Notes under the pieces: model-generated
What the model was told of the DNA's origin: nothing
What the model saw: only the letters and a program-made list of their open reading frames with translations
Databases searched by the model: none
Origin: Cycas panzhihuaensis
Lineage: Eukaryota > Cycadophyta
Direction: 5' to 3'
NCBI GenBank assembly: GCA_023213395.1
Contig: CM041465.1
Location: 110,739,741-110,803,740 of the forward strand
DNA length: 64,000 bases
Shown: positions 10,611 to 23,172 of the stretch, in pieces
Layout: every line of letters starts with the position of its first letter
Position numbering within the stretch: the first letter of the stretch is position 1
Position numbers and translations under genes: made by a program

Positions 10611-11560
10611 TTGAGGAGGTGGCATGTCAAGGATAGCCTTGACTTTGTCTGGGTTGATTTGGATTCCTTGTTTTGACATAAGGAAACCAAGAAGTTTGTC
10701 AGAAGTGACAACAAACATATATTTGAGCGGATTGAGGCTTATATGGTACTTATGACATTGTGTAAAGATGGCTTACAAGTCGGTAGGATGATGAGCTCTA
10801 ATGCATGAAAGACCTACATCATGTCATCCATGAAGACTTCCAACGATCTATTGATAAGATCGTGGAAGATGAATTACATCGTCCTTTGATAAGTGGCACC
10901 TGCATTCTTTAATTCGAAGGGCATGGCCTTATAGGTGAAGGTACCCCATGGGGTAGTGAAGGCCATCTTATGGTAGTCTTCGAGGGAGATTTGGATCTGG
11001 TTATAACTGGAGAATTCATCCATTAAGGACATAACTTTGAATCTAGTGGTTTGATCAATGATCTGATCGATAAAAGGGAGTGGGAAATTGTCCTTAGGAC
11101 ATGCATTATTAATATCATGGAAATTAATTCATATCCAAATGGTCCTATTCTTTTTAGCGACAGGGACGATGTTAAATACCTATTTAGGGTGGTTGATGGA
11201 AGTGATTAGTCCTGTGTCTAGGAGTTTCTCAACCTCCATCTTAACAGTTACTGAGAGTTTAGGGTGAAGTAGGCATTATTTCTGACACACAGGACGAGTG
11301 CCAGGGACTATGGTAAGGTTGTGGGTGATAATGGAGGGGTCGATTCCCTTCATGTCAGAATAGTCCCACGCAAAAATGTCTCGAAACTCCTATAATAGAA
11401 GGGAATACTCCCTTATCTCATCAGGAGAACATTCCACTCCTACCTTAATGGCTTTGTCTAGGGCAAGGATTATGTCCTAGGTTGCCCCCATGCACATAGT
11501 ATTCCCTTCCTCAAAATGAAGGGGAGCAAGGTCAACAGGAAGAAGTGAAACAGGCAATGG
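10611..11560 (-). pseudogene. Reverse transcriptase of E2
   Basis: The minus strand shows the gypsy RT in order: EFRDIFAWDYSDMKGID, GTRPVCQK, KNRTIWI, DNFPLPFIDQIIDQTT (about 11080-11030), VMSLMDEFSSYNQIQI, WGTFTYKAMPFELKNAGATY and the catalytic VFMDDM at about 10820-10838. The FMDD box is intact, while several stops break the frame. The relative in E4 is at 63457-64000. E1 has lost this whole segment. Confidence 0.75.
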
Positions 11561-12625
11561 GATCAGATCAGCTAGGGTAGATCCAATTGCTAAGACCTTT
11601 TAGTGGCCAAGTCTATGGTGACCGAAAGGAAGGTTGGGCATAGAGCCCACTAAATTCTCAAGTAGAGCCTCATCATCCTCAAAGTAATCTACCCCATGGA
11701 TGACCTTACTTCAAGTAGATAAGACGCAAGGGGGAGTAGAAGTGATGGGACCATGGTGGTCAACAGGTCGCCCAACATCCCAAAAGGACTTAATGGGAGC
11801 ATTACGAAAGGGTTCCTCATAAGGGGAAAAAGAAGGTTCCCCAAATTCATTGTCTATAGGAGGCAACAAAGGGGAAGACTCAAGGATCGGCAGATCGATG
11901 CGAGTGATAGCATGAGATACAATAGAACAATTGTTCTCTCCAATGGGAGAGGTTCCAGGTCAGGATCTAGAATGAGGGGAGTGCCCTCCACCAATGCTAA
12001 GAAGAGAGATAGGGCGAGGGAGATCCTCGTCCTCTCCATCAGACTCATCATCACTAAACATAGCAAGGTACCCATAACTTCCAACACCAATAGGGGTAAA
12101 ATGGGTAAAGTTAAAAGAAGTGGGTGAAAGGTCTTATTCTAAAGGAGATGAGTTGGGGATGTTGATAGAACAAGCAAAGGTATGGGTGGAAGGGACTTTG
12201 TCACCTTTTACTCAACCATGGCTTACTTGATTAGTTTGACGTGATTGTTTAACAAAAGGGATTTCATGAGACATAACTCTCATTTGTTCATCGTAGATGA
12301 ATTTGAGTTGCCCCTAGTGAGTCGAACACACGACTCCCATTTGGTCGAGCCATGGGCATCCCAAAAGGAGATTGTAATCAACACCTATGTCGAGAACTAC
12401 AATGTCAGTGAGGATAGTCTTATCCTCAAGAGTAAGGGGGATCAAAATAGATCCTAAAGGTGTCTTCTCAATACCATCGTAGCCTTGACATCGCCATGGA
12501 ATAGGTTCCAAGGTGGAAATGCCAAGCTCTTGCATGATGCGCAAGGGCATGGCATTAACGAAAGAACCATTGCCGACAATGATCCTTCACAAAATGCAAT
12601 CAGGTGTATCAATGGTAATGGTGAA
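11561..12625 (-). pseudogene. Protease and acidic linker of E2
   Basis: On the minus strand the protease segment at 12550-12314 is open: MPLRIMQELGISTLEPIPW, then DYNLLLGCPWLDQMGVV. The active-site Asp is changed: the stretch reads VGNGSFVNAMP at about 12560-12590, where E1 has VDNGSSVNTMP. The linker down to 11620 again carries acidic runs and ends with an ENLVGSMPNL-like segment before RT. Comparison with E1 places the E1 deletion junction in this linker. Confidence 0.7.
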
Positions 12626-15280
12626 AGGGAAGTTCCATTGGCACTCCCTTTTGATAGTAGGAGGAAGATCTTTAGGATTAAAAGAAATGACGGGATCGCG
12701 TCTTTGGGCAATACCCAAAGTGTGAACAGACGCATCACCCAATCCTAAAGCTTCCAAAAGGAGTGTATGTTGCTCAAGACAACTTCTCAAGACATCCATA
12801 ATGGACATCCCGATGGCCACAATATGAAGCTCATTGATGACAAAAAAGAGCCTCCCTTTCACCATAGGTTGAGGAAGGGATCTCCTAAAGTCGTAGCAAC
12901 CAGGGCGAATGTGAATGGTCTTGAGAAGCACAAGGACTTCCAGAAGAGAGGTTTCTCGAAGAGGATCAAGATGTGGGATAGATGAAGAGGCGTTAGTTAC
13001 CTCTTGGTGGCTTGATACCGGGTTAAAGCATATAGAGGGGTAGTCTCAAGCATCTGGATCACCTTATTTCCCTTATTTTGGGATCACGAAGGTGAAGGGA
13101 TATGATGATTAGGGGAACATGAAGAAGAAGACAAACCCCGCATACCCTTCCCTTTACCGTGCAAAGGGTGGGGGTTTAGAAATCTTCCTCGGTTCCAGTT
13201 ATTCTTTTGTTGGGAGTTACAATCATGTTCCCTATGCTTGGGGAATGGATCTATATAGACTGGTTGGTCAAGGTTAAGCCTTGAAGCCCATTTGGGAGAA
13301 GGGTCACGTTGCAAGGTATCCCTAGGGTGTTGAACCCGGTTGTGTGAATCGTCATGGAAGCATTCTCCATGAATGGAACACCACTTCTTCTCAAGGGAGG
13401 AGTCAGATTTCCTTGCTTGAGAGGACTGGGTTCCACCGCCCTTGGGAGGAGCGGCTTGGGATAGGTGATAAAGGAGCTTGAAGTTTGAGTTCCTTCATCA
13501 TACACTTAAATGAACGTATGGTCGAGGTAAGGGGATCTAAGGTCTTCTCAATTGAGTGGGAAGAAGACCTAGTAGGTTGTTGAGTTTTAGTTTCTTTAGT
13601 TGGCAGAGGTGCCTCATGTCACTATGAGGACTTTAGGGGCTTCTTGAGTCCAGCATGGATCTCAATAGCCTCAAGTGCCAAGCACTTTGCTATGTTAGAG
13701 TCACATGTGATTGCCCCCATCTTAAGGACTTCCATATGAACTTTTGGGTGGAGTGCATTGACAAAGATGTCCCTCTTCAATTCCTCAGGCAAAGTAGCCT
13801 TGGTGGAATAGAGGAATCACCACATAAAGTCACGATTCACCTCATCGTGACCTTGTTTAAGTGATAGGAGGGATTTCATTCCATTTTCAAATGGATGAGC
13901 AATGTCAAAGCAGTTGATGAACTCATCCATGAGCTACTAAAATGAATGGATGGAATAAGCAGGTAGGTAATAAAACCACTTGAGGGCATCACCTTAAAAA
14001 GATTATGGAAACAATTTCATTAGGATATGATCTTAGGCCCAGTAATCAATGCATGCCATAGAGAAATTACAGACATGCTCCGCTGGATCCTGCAACGAAG
14101 TCCCATCAAACTTGGGAACTTCGAGGGGATGAGGTGGTAAGTTGGTCCTTAGTGCCTCAATAGACAAAGGTGTTGATCGATAGTCCATAAAGGGATGTGC
14201 CCTTGTCTAGACTAATGGATCAACAGGAGATGACGAAGGTAGTGGGCAAGGAGCGGACAGGGGTGGAGGACCCACCCTTCCTTAAAGACTCACCCCTTAT
14301 TGGAAAGGGGCTTGAGGGTATATGCCTTGAAAAGGAGTTGGGCCTCATTATGAAGGTGCGATGTAAGGTGCTACACAAGATAGTGGAAAAGAGGGGCGAG
14401 GGACCAGATTTTGCCCATATGGGTGTAACGGATCCACCCCATAAATGGGAAAGTGGTTCCCCTTACCATACCCCCAAGGTTGAGATATATAACTCGACGG
14501 TACATAAAGGGAAGGCCCACTAGATTGAGTTTGAGAGCATATAAAGATGGGTCCTACATGACTGGAAGTAGAGGCATGAATAGGTCCCCTAGGTCTAATA
14601 GGGAATATGTGCACCACGTTTGGAGGTGGCGTATTCACTTGGCTGGGGAGAGGCATACTAACCCCAAGTTGGGAGAAAGACATACCTCGAGAGGTCCTGA
14701 AAGAGTTGGGACCATAAAGGGAAGTAGAGGGTGCGGTGGATGTCCCTAAGGTGAATGTGAGAATCAGACGGGACGGATGCAGTGGGACAAATGGGTTACT
14801 TATCATAGGTGGGGTATATATGGATGAAGAAGGTGCCCCACTATGCAAGACATTTTCAAACCATTTAGGATATGGGTGAAGGTGAATGACACAGAAGCAC
14901 GTATTAAGAGCTTCAACCACATTGGTGGGTGGGGTATCTACCTGATTGCAGGGGGTAGATGGAACCTCTAATGAAGTGGACCCCTAAGGATGCTCCTCAT
15001 AAGAGTCACTACCTAGGTGATAGAACTCAAGAGAAGAAAGAACCTCCACTTCATGAGTAGAGGGATGGACATCATGTGGGTGTTGTTGATCATCCGAATA
15101 ATAGATAAGGTCGTCACCCTCTTAGGTGGACCCAAGGAAAGATATAGGAAAATCATTAGATCCAAAAGTAAAGGTACGGTATGCCTAATTCAAAGGATAT
15201 CCTTCTATTGTTGAATCATGATCTGACGACAAAAGGGAGTGTTATGCAAGATCTTCCAACAATGGGAGAAGACCTCATAG
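12626..15280 (-). pseudogene. Gag of E2
   Basis: On the minus strand the N-terminus near 15275-15240 (LPLLEDL, then SLLSSDHDSTIEGYPL) matches the Gag of E1. A Pro/Ser-rich part follows, open at 14920-14348. The capsid-like region lies at about 14130-13700. A Cys/His cluster near 13330-13395 sits beside the conserved ECFHDDS region, and a basic tail runs to about 12640. Stops and small indels are scattered. The start codon is not obvious, so the right boundary is set by homology with E1. Confidence 0.7.
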
Positions 15281-15445
15281 GCGACATGCCAAACGTCACA
15301 TATAAGACTTACAAACACATTAGAAGAGAAGGAGGAATGAAGGTAGTATAAATATTAGGGGCTACCCAATGAAACCAAAGGAAGAGAACTACTAAGAGGT
15401 AGTAGCACCAATAAGTAAGGGAAGAAGATTTATCCCTTATTGGCG

Positions 15446-15465
15446 AGTCCCTAGTATGGTTGCCA
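15446..15465 (-). other. Primer-binding site of E2
   Basis: The minus strand reads TGGCAACCATACTAGGGACT, one base from the LTR edge, and matches the site in E1 with only transitions. It is probably a tRNA-Arg-type primer site as described for Ogre/Tat; the tRNA assignment is from memory. Confidence 0.55.
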
Positions 15466-15466
15466 G

Positions 15467-18400
15467 TGGAATCATGGTTACAGGATGGTAACTATACTCA
15501 GTAGGGGTTAGGGTAGTTAATGACAAAATCTAGAATATAAGTATGATCCTATAAGTGGAAGAAACACCACACAGGGCATTCGTGCATCGAAATGCAGGTT
15601 TGGGACCCATGAATGGTGTACGACTTCCTCAAAGTAGCTTGGTTCTTTGGTTCAGTGGGTGAGATATGAGTGAGGTATCTCAGAGAGCCCCAGGAGGTGA
15701 GGTCCCCCCACCCTTGGATGTCTGGAAGGAAAAAGGGAGACCCATGAAGGAAGCAGTCCCTTATGAGAAAGGAACATGACACAAGTGTGACAGGCATAGA
15801 TGGATGATAAAAGAGTGTACAATAGGGGCAAATGGGACACCCTAGGTCAAGAAACCTAGGGCAAGTCTAAAGGAAGAGAAGGGGGGTAGCAAAAGAGGAA
15901 TCTTTGCCACAATACAAAGAAGAGAGGCACAAACCTTGGCAAGGGTGAGGAAGGTTATGTATGTGTTGGTTGAAGACATGAAGTGCAAAGGTAGTGGTAG
16001 CAAAAGTGATGTTGTGTATACTTTCAAAGAAAGAAAAGATATAAACTACACTCCCTCTCTCTCTCTCTTTTCTTTTTACCAATGAAAGCTTAAGGAGGAG
16101 AAACATTTCACACATACACAAGCATGCATGCTAACATGATGATGTATCACTAAGAGGATATTTACGATTCAGTAAGAAGAGAAAAGAGGGGAGTGTAATC
16201 CCTAAGATGCACCTTTCCTAAGAAAGCGCTCATGCAATGTGCAAATGCAAGATAAATGTGTGTAAGCAAATTGTTATCCTTCATCTTTCATGTGGCTTGT
16301 CATGCAAGAATGTATGCCTAACGGAGACAAGAAGGGAAAGAGCTAAGTAAGAGGGTATGGTGTGTACCTGGAACGTCGCACGGCCAAAGGAGAACCTTTG
16401 CTTGTGTGTCGGGTATCTCTTCCTATCCTTACTCAATATGCAATCATTGTCAGGACATAGATGGAGTGGGGCTTCCTTACCTTCCCCTTGTAAAGAGAGA
16501 AGCCAAATGGGAAAGAAAAGAAGGCAAATGACTATGCAAGAAAGTATAAAAGTAATAAAGAAATGGAAGAGGGTAAGGGTTTACCTAGATTGGGGTGTTT
16601 CCTTCTCCTTACAAGTATCACCGCATAACCTGCATCCACAAAGATCTTCACCCTCCTAAGAGGAGATGCCAAGAAGCAAAGTAGATATATGCATAATAAT
16701 ATAAAAACAAGCGTTAAAATATAGTGTGTTATGTTAGACATTCAACCACAAAGAACAACTCTATAAAGCCCTAAAGAAAGCACCTATGCATGCTAAGCAA
16801 AGAGGAGGTTAGCCTCAAAATAGTTAACCCTCCTACCAACGCACCTCCACATTACCCTAAGATGTAAGGAACATCAAATCAGAATAGCCTATGGGCAAAA
16901 TATAGAAAGGGAAATAAATGTTGTAAGGATTGCAAAAGTCACCTACGTTGCAAGGATGCTATAGATAGCAAATTGCAATGCAGGCTATGCTAAAGCTAAA
17001 AAGAGTATTATGCACTATTCAAGGTTGAAAGAGAGGCCCAAAAAGGGGGGGTGTGCAAGCTTGGGATCAGCACAACAAGTGTTGTACATGCTGAAACCCA
17101 GGGTAGGCCTAATCTCAAAGACTCTTGGATAGCCCAAGGAAGGCATGAATGAAGGAGAGGAAGGAGGAGCAAGGGCTTTCCCTTGAGGAGCAAGCCTAGT
17201 GGGTACAAATCCCACCTTGATTCCTTCTACTCACACCTTGTGAACCCTCTCCTGTAGCCTTCTTGGAGAAAACTAGGGAAGGTTAAGAGATGACTAGGGT
17301 ACAATAAATAGTAAATGGAAATAATAGGTTTTTCATGTAGCAAAACACAAAGAAATGATTTGTATGCTTAAAGGACTTACGTTTGCAAAGTAAGCCTAAA
17401 GTAGAAAGTGGCAAAAGGTGTGGGATACCTATTAGGCTATTTGAGGAGTAGGTCTTCCCTTATAGATAGCGAAAAGTGGCAGGTTAGAGGAGCTTACAGG
17501 GTTTTTCTGAGTTGCAGGAGGAGTAAGAGGGGAGCATGAAGGCCACACCTGGGTGCAGATCTATATTTAGAGGCACTGATGGAGGAGCTTACTTCCACAA
17601 ACCAGTGCTATAATAAACAAATCTCAGGTTGGAGCAATAGAAACCTAGGTATGACTGACATTCTGTAGAGAGTTCCTGTGAGAAAGAGAGGAGAGAAGAG
17701 GAAGAAGTTGTTGAAGAGAGTTGTTAGAGCATCTAAAATGAGATTATTTTTGGCATTTATACCTACCTTAACCCTATTTAAGTGATTAGGGTTAGTCTGG
17801 GGCTGATTTGGCGACTAATCCATGTGGCAGTTCTGCAAAAAAGGTGAGAATTGCCACAACAGATTAAAAAAATAGTGTGAAATAGTCACACCACTGTAAA
17901 GTTTATGGTACCACAATAAACTTCGTGGTACCACTAAGTTTACAGCAGTGAGAGACCAGAATGCCATAAAAGCAATGATAAGGGTCATGGGAGCCCTAAA
18001 TGAAGATGTTCTAGGTCTAGGAGGGGCTAGCCCTCCTATCCAGGTGGCTAGGGACAGTCCAAATATACATGTTGGCTAGACTAGGTAGGACATCAAGAGG
18101 TGGGATTCCCAGAAATGCTATGAAAGGGTACAAAATGTCAATCACTCCTAGTGAGATATAAGAGTTGTAATAGGTGACTAAGGTGTGAGCAGATCACATG
18201 AGTTTGTCAAAGCTTGAGGTGATGTGGAGGTGACGTTGAGGGCTGTAGAGTGCCATGGGGTTACATGCCTCATGGAGGGGTAGGTCTCGCAGGTCGTCAT
18301 AGGCTAGGGACATGCGAGACACTCAAGTAGAAATGCATAATCAATCGTAAAGATGAGCTAATCAATCATGCAATCCAACCAATGCTTTAATGTACAATCT

Positions 18401-18486
18401 CTAAAGTAGCCAAGATAGGAGAGAGAAGCATACTTGTACTTACCTGAGTCGATCTGTCCATACCCATTCCCGGTAGCCAGGAAACA
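15467..18486 (-). repeat. 5' LTR of E2 (about 3.0 kb)
   Basis: In plus orientation it runs from TGGAATCATGG to TAGCCAGGAAACA, giving the expected TG...CA ends. It aligns with the other three LTRs, including the palindromic array at 17886-17945 and the TATAAATG box on the minus strand near 17754-17762. No coding sequence is supported. Confidence 0.8.
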
Positions 18487-18889
18487 CACTATTATACATA
18501 GTGCTCTTAAGAGGTTAAGAGATAAAGTTAATTATGGAACTTTGTGTGTGAGCTGATAAGTTGGCCAATGGTATGAAAGACCACTATGCCATCTAATAGA
18601 ATGTAAGGTAGCTTAGGCTACCAATAGGACTGTATGTGAAAGACCTGCTTTTGTCTATATAAGGGTCATAAATTGTAAATGATAGTTATCTTGATATAAT
18701 ATTTTATAAAGATTATGCTATAGTGCTCTTTATTTTGGTGATCATTTAGTGCTCTTGTATTCTTCTGAGATTCTCTATTAATTTGTTTGCCCTATTAGAC
18801 AAAACAAAGCAGTTATGATTGCCATTTTCTTTCTATCTCAAGGAAAACTTATGAGAAGAAATATCCTAAAAAGTGAGTAAAAAAACACC
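18487..18889 (+). repeat. LTR-A of composite block A, 5' end lost to E2 insertion
   Basis: It aligns with 33536-33938 throughout, including the TATA box (CTATATAAGG near 18655). About 34 bases at its left end are missing because the E2 LTR abuts it. It ends AAAAACACC, immediately followed by TGGATTAGAGC, which resembles the initiator-Met primer site TGGTATCAGAGC with one missing base and one transition. Confidence 0.65.
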
Positions 18890-20113
18890 TGGATTAGAGC
18901 AATATCTAGTGCAATCACTCACTTATTAGAATTACATTTCAACACTTCAAAATTACTTCAACTAAGTACTCTAAAGATACTCTAAGCAAGCACTCCAAAA
19001 CCACTCCAAGCAAGCACTCTATTTTCATTTATATATACATTTGATACAAATTCAATAATCTTTTCAGTCTTCCTAAAAGTAGTGCATCACGTCCATTATT
19101 TTCTATCATCTTATACCTATTGATATACTAGCCAAGGTTGAGATACCTTGGTTAACAAAATGCCATGCTGTAAAGGAGGCGTGAGTTTTAAGTTCAGACT
19201 AGATTGAACTAGAATATTAGTGAGGTTTGGTTAGCCGTACCATTATGCCTTAAGTAGGGATCATCCTGATAACCAACTAGAAAAACTAAACTTTAATATA
19301 AGATAAAAATATACTTGATCTAATATCTATCATAGCTATGAGTATGCACATACCACCCTATAAAGGAGGTATATAGTTGCTCATTGGTGAACCAGGTAAG
19401 GATTTGGAGTACCTAGGCTCTGTTATGACTTAGATTTGATCACCAAGCATAATTGTGGGTATCATGGGTGAAGGCCAACTTAATTCTACTAGAAGCCTGG
19501 GAATTCCTTTACTAACCTCAACTTCATGTTAGACACAAGTTAGAGGTTATTGGGTTAATTACACATCCTATATTTGAGTTTCAAGTTATGTACACCTAAT
19601 AATGTCAGCTTCTACATTGGCCTATAATCTTATATATTGATCACTTTATTAATTATAAAAAATGATCCATAGTGTAATCACAATAATAATGCTTCTCATA
19701 TTCCTACTACATTAGGTTAATATTTACCATAAGTATTAGTAGCCAATTTTCATCATAGTACTTCTTATATTCCTGCTGTATCAGATTAATATTTTTCATA
19801 AGTGTTAGTGGTTAATTTTCATCATAGTGCTTCTCATATTCCTACTGCATCAAGTTAATATTTTCCACAAGTATTAGTGGCCAATTTTCATCATAGTGCT
19901 TCTCATACTCCTGCAGTATCAGGTTAATATTTGTCATAAGTGTTGGTGACTTTTCTCTAAGATGCACCCTTCATCTTTGAGGAACCATTCTCACTTCTTC
20001 TTCCTTCCACTACACTCCTTCATTGCATCTTATATTTGTAAATAGTGATTGGTCATTTATTTCCATCACTTTTATAGTCCCTTATTTATTTCTTCCCTTC
20101 TTAAAAGATACCA
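18890..20113 (+). other. Leader of copia A with primer site and 69-bp repeats
   Basis: No protein is supported. It begins with the PBS-like TGGATTAGAGC at 18890-18900, contains a 69-bp tandem repeat at 19682-19957 and ends in a pyrimidine-rich stretch just before the gag ATG at 20114. The matching leader of copia B is 33939-35109. Confidence 0.55.
19682..19957 (+). repeat. 69-bp tandem repeat, four copies
   Basis: The word CATCATAGTGCTTCTCATAT recurs with starts near 19682, 19751, 19820 and 19889, exactly 69 bases apart. Each unit also holds a GGTTAATATTT...CATAAGTGTTAGTGGCCAA segment. Block B has the same array with the same period at 34678-34953. Confidence 0.9.
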
Positions 20114-22680
20114 TGTCTTCATAGTTTAAGAAAAATGTGAACTATAATCTTAAAGGAAAAGAAAATTGGGATATGCGATTCATTAGTTTTAGAAATGTTG
20201 CAATGTATGAAGGTCTTTAGAGAAATCACTTGTAACTGATACCATTTATTGTTGCTATATCTACCATAACTACTTCTAGAGGAGGTGCTATGATTACTCC
20301 CATTGAAGTTGTAGCCAAACACTAATAGGAACTTAATGATGATAAAATTTATGCAGGAATACTTCTTATTGATGAAGCTATACATGACACAACATGGAAA
20401 GTTCTTAAAGTTCTTAAGAAGAACTTTGACACTAAATCAGACTTAAAATTTATTCACTTAGTACTAAAGATGAACAAATTAAAAATGTAGAAAGGACACG
20501 CAAGTGAGATAATCAATCTCCTTTAGCCAATTAAGTAAGCTATTAATAAAGATTTAAAAGCTTAATATATTACATGGGCTTTCTTGATTCAGTCATGTCT
20601 CTATATCCTAGATTACAAAAATGTATTGGGATGTTCTCAATCTAGTAGCACTTTGAAGACCCTAAACTTTGAGACTCTTACTAATAAGTTCATTGAATTT
20701 GATAAGAACTTTAATACCAACTTTTCCACTACATCAGATCTAACTGATGTTGCTTTTAAAGTGGAAGAAGATCTCTTTCTTTAATACCAAAAATTAAGGT
20801 CAATACTCTCGCAAAGGTGGTAATTCTCGTGGAAGAGGCAAAGGTAGACAATAAGGTTAACATCCTCTTAATTAATAGGATCCTCAACTCTAACAAAAAT
20901 AGTCTCAAGGCAAAGGCCAAAATAATCATCTTGGACCTAGATGTAGTAATCAGAGATAATCCAACTCATCCAATACTTCTTATTAGACTAGAAATTAAAT
21001 AATTGTGTGCCAAAGGTGTAATAGAAAAGGACATTATGCCAAAAATTATAGAACTGCCACCAACAAATTACTAAGTTATTAAGAGTACCATGGTGAATAC
21101 AATATTAATAATACTTATTTCAAATATGCTTTTAGTGGAACACAATTTGCTCATGCACACCTTTAAATAATTGGGACCACTTCATCAAATGTTGTTGATA
21201 GATCCACTAAGGATATTGAGGCTCATTATGGCTATGCTTATTCACTTTTGCCTTTACCACTTAGAGTTGTAAATAGTGCCACCTTAAATACTTCATCTTA
21301 GATTATGAATATCGGAGAAACACAATATATGACTTGTTATTACTAGTTCTTTTAGGATTTTTAATCTAAAGTTCATGGTGTTGTACACATGGATGATAAA
21401 TCATCTCAGTCAGTCAAAGGACTTGGAACTATTTGCCTGAAACTCCTAGGCCTTCTGGATTTTACCCTTGTTGACGTGTTATATATTCCTACTCTGAAGC
21501 ATAACCTGGTCTCCCTATCTACCCTTATCTCTTATGGATTTGATCTGAGTGTAACTACAAATAATCAAACTCTCTATGTCATTCACCCTCCTTTAAATAT
21601 TGTCATTATAATCAAAATTCTTGATGGGAAACTTTTTTTCTTAACTAGCTTACCATCTTCTAAAACTAACTATACTGATGATGACTCTGCTTTTACCACA
21701 ACCCTAACTCCTTAAAAGTTGTCCTAAGTGGACCTATGGCATGCTTATATGGGGCATATCAAAATTGATCGTTTAAGAGAACTACATGTCACTCTTCATG
21801 GTATGGCTAGGCTCTCCTCTAAGCCCTTCAAATGTGAAGCATATATCATTGTCACATCTCAAAGACAACCCTTTCCTCATAGTCAGTGGAAATTTAACCA
21901 GCCTTTGTAGCTTGTATACTTAGATATATGAAATCCTATACCCATCCCTTCTCTCAAATAGAAGTGGTACTACATTACTTTCATTGATGATTTTACTAAG
22001 AAAGTATGGGTTTCTTTTCTTACAAGAAAGTTGAAGCTTTTTCTATGTTTTAAGCTTTCAAGTCTTGCATGGAAAATGAATCTAGATTCAAGATCAAAAT
22101 ACTTAAGATTGACAACAGTGATGAGTATACCTCTAATAAGTTTGAATCACACCTATGTTACTATGGGATCAAACATTATACCACTTTTACAGATATACCC
22201 TAGTAAAATAGAGTTGTTGAGTGCATGAATAAGACCATCATGAACATGGCTTATTCTATGATAGTATATAAGAATGTCCCTCTTTATCTTTGGTCTGAGG
22301 CTATATGGACTACCATGTATTGCATTGACACTATTAGTTCCTCTAAGATTGGCCCCTCTTGACATGAAATATGGTATGGATAAATTCTCTCTATCTCCCA
22401 CATTAAAAGTTTTTGCTCTACTTATTATGCTCACATTTTGGAGGAACACAGAAACAAGCTCCAAGATAGATTTCTCAAAGGCATCTTTGTCAGATACCCT
22501 ATCGACAAAAAGGGATATAAGGTTTTTCTACCTTCACAATACAAAATCATCATCACTAGAGTTTTTATCTTTACAGAGATTAAAGATCAATTACTCAAAC
22601 TTGATTATAAGATACCTTCATATTGATTTAATAATGCTATTGAATTCGATGTCCAGATTCTAAAATTTAGAGGGGGAGAT
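20114..22680 (+). pseudogene. Ty1/copia gag-protease-integrase of block A
   Basis: Gag begins at ATG 20114 (MSS then a stop) and reads LKGKENWDMRFISFRNVAMY, DTTWKVLKVLKKNFDTKSDL and TWAFLIQSCL. A CCHC-like knuckle, CQRCNRKGHYAKN, lies near 21007-21050 but its last Cys is lost. The protease active site near 21304 reads MNIGETQYMTC, with the Asp changed to Asn. Integrase starts at about 21733 (LWHAYMGHIKIDRLRELH) and includes FIDDFTKKVWVSF; near 22215 VVECMNK keeps the catalytic Glu. Frameshifts and many TAG stops are present. Copia B at 35110-37700 is the closest relative. Confidence 0.75.
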
Positions 22681-23172
22681 GCTCAACAGTTGATCAAACT
22701 CTTGGAATCTGATAATAGAGCTCTAGAGGATACAAGTTATGACTTACAGCCAATGTGTGTACATCTAGCACCATCATTTAAGAATAGGTAAGTTAACAAA
22801 GGTAAATCCATAACAGAAAGACCACCTTCTCTCACATTAGTGGCTGGCCCATCTTCTACAGCATCGTCAACTTCCTCCATGTTAAACATTTGACATGATC
22901 CTTTTTAGAATCAAAATAAAGAGTGAAAGGTTGTGGAAATAAAAATATCATTCCTAACTTAAGGTTTTCATGAAGCCTACTAACTACATAAGGACATGTA
23001 ACTAGATGAGATAGGAAAAATTGGAACTAGAAGTGCCCATAAAGCAAGGATGTATGGATTACTTTTTATTGAGGTTGAATAAGCAGAATTGTACCTTGCT
23101 CTTAATAAAGATCCTCTAACATACCAAGAAGTTACAAATCATATATCTTTGAGAAATGCCATGATCGAAGAG
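22681..23172 (+). pseudogene. Copia A linker between integrase and RT
   Basis: The polar linker downstream of integrase is recognisable by alignment with 37670-38130: a Ser/Pro-rich PPSLTL and SSTASSTSSML stretch, then TQGF/HEAY-like words leading to RT. It is cut at 23172 by the solo LTR and resumes at 25956. The last five bases, AAGAG (23168-23172), form the left target-site duplication. Confidence 0.55.

Larger units (their letters stand above)
10240..18486 (-). mobile_element. Tat-like Ty3/gypsy element E2, interrupted by E1
   Basis: Read on the minus strand: 5' LTR (15467-18486), PBS, gag, protease, linker, RT and the start of RNase H, cut at 10240 by E1. Its remaining 3' part must lie left of E1 outside the window. 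Its right edge abuts the LTR of composite block A at 18487, so E2 inserted into that older LTR. Confidence 0.75.
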
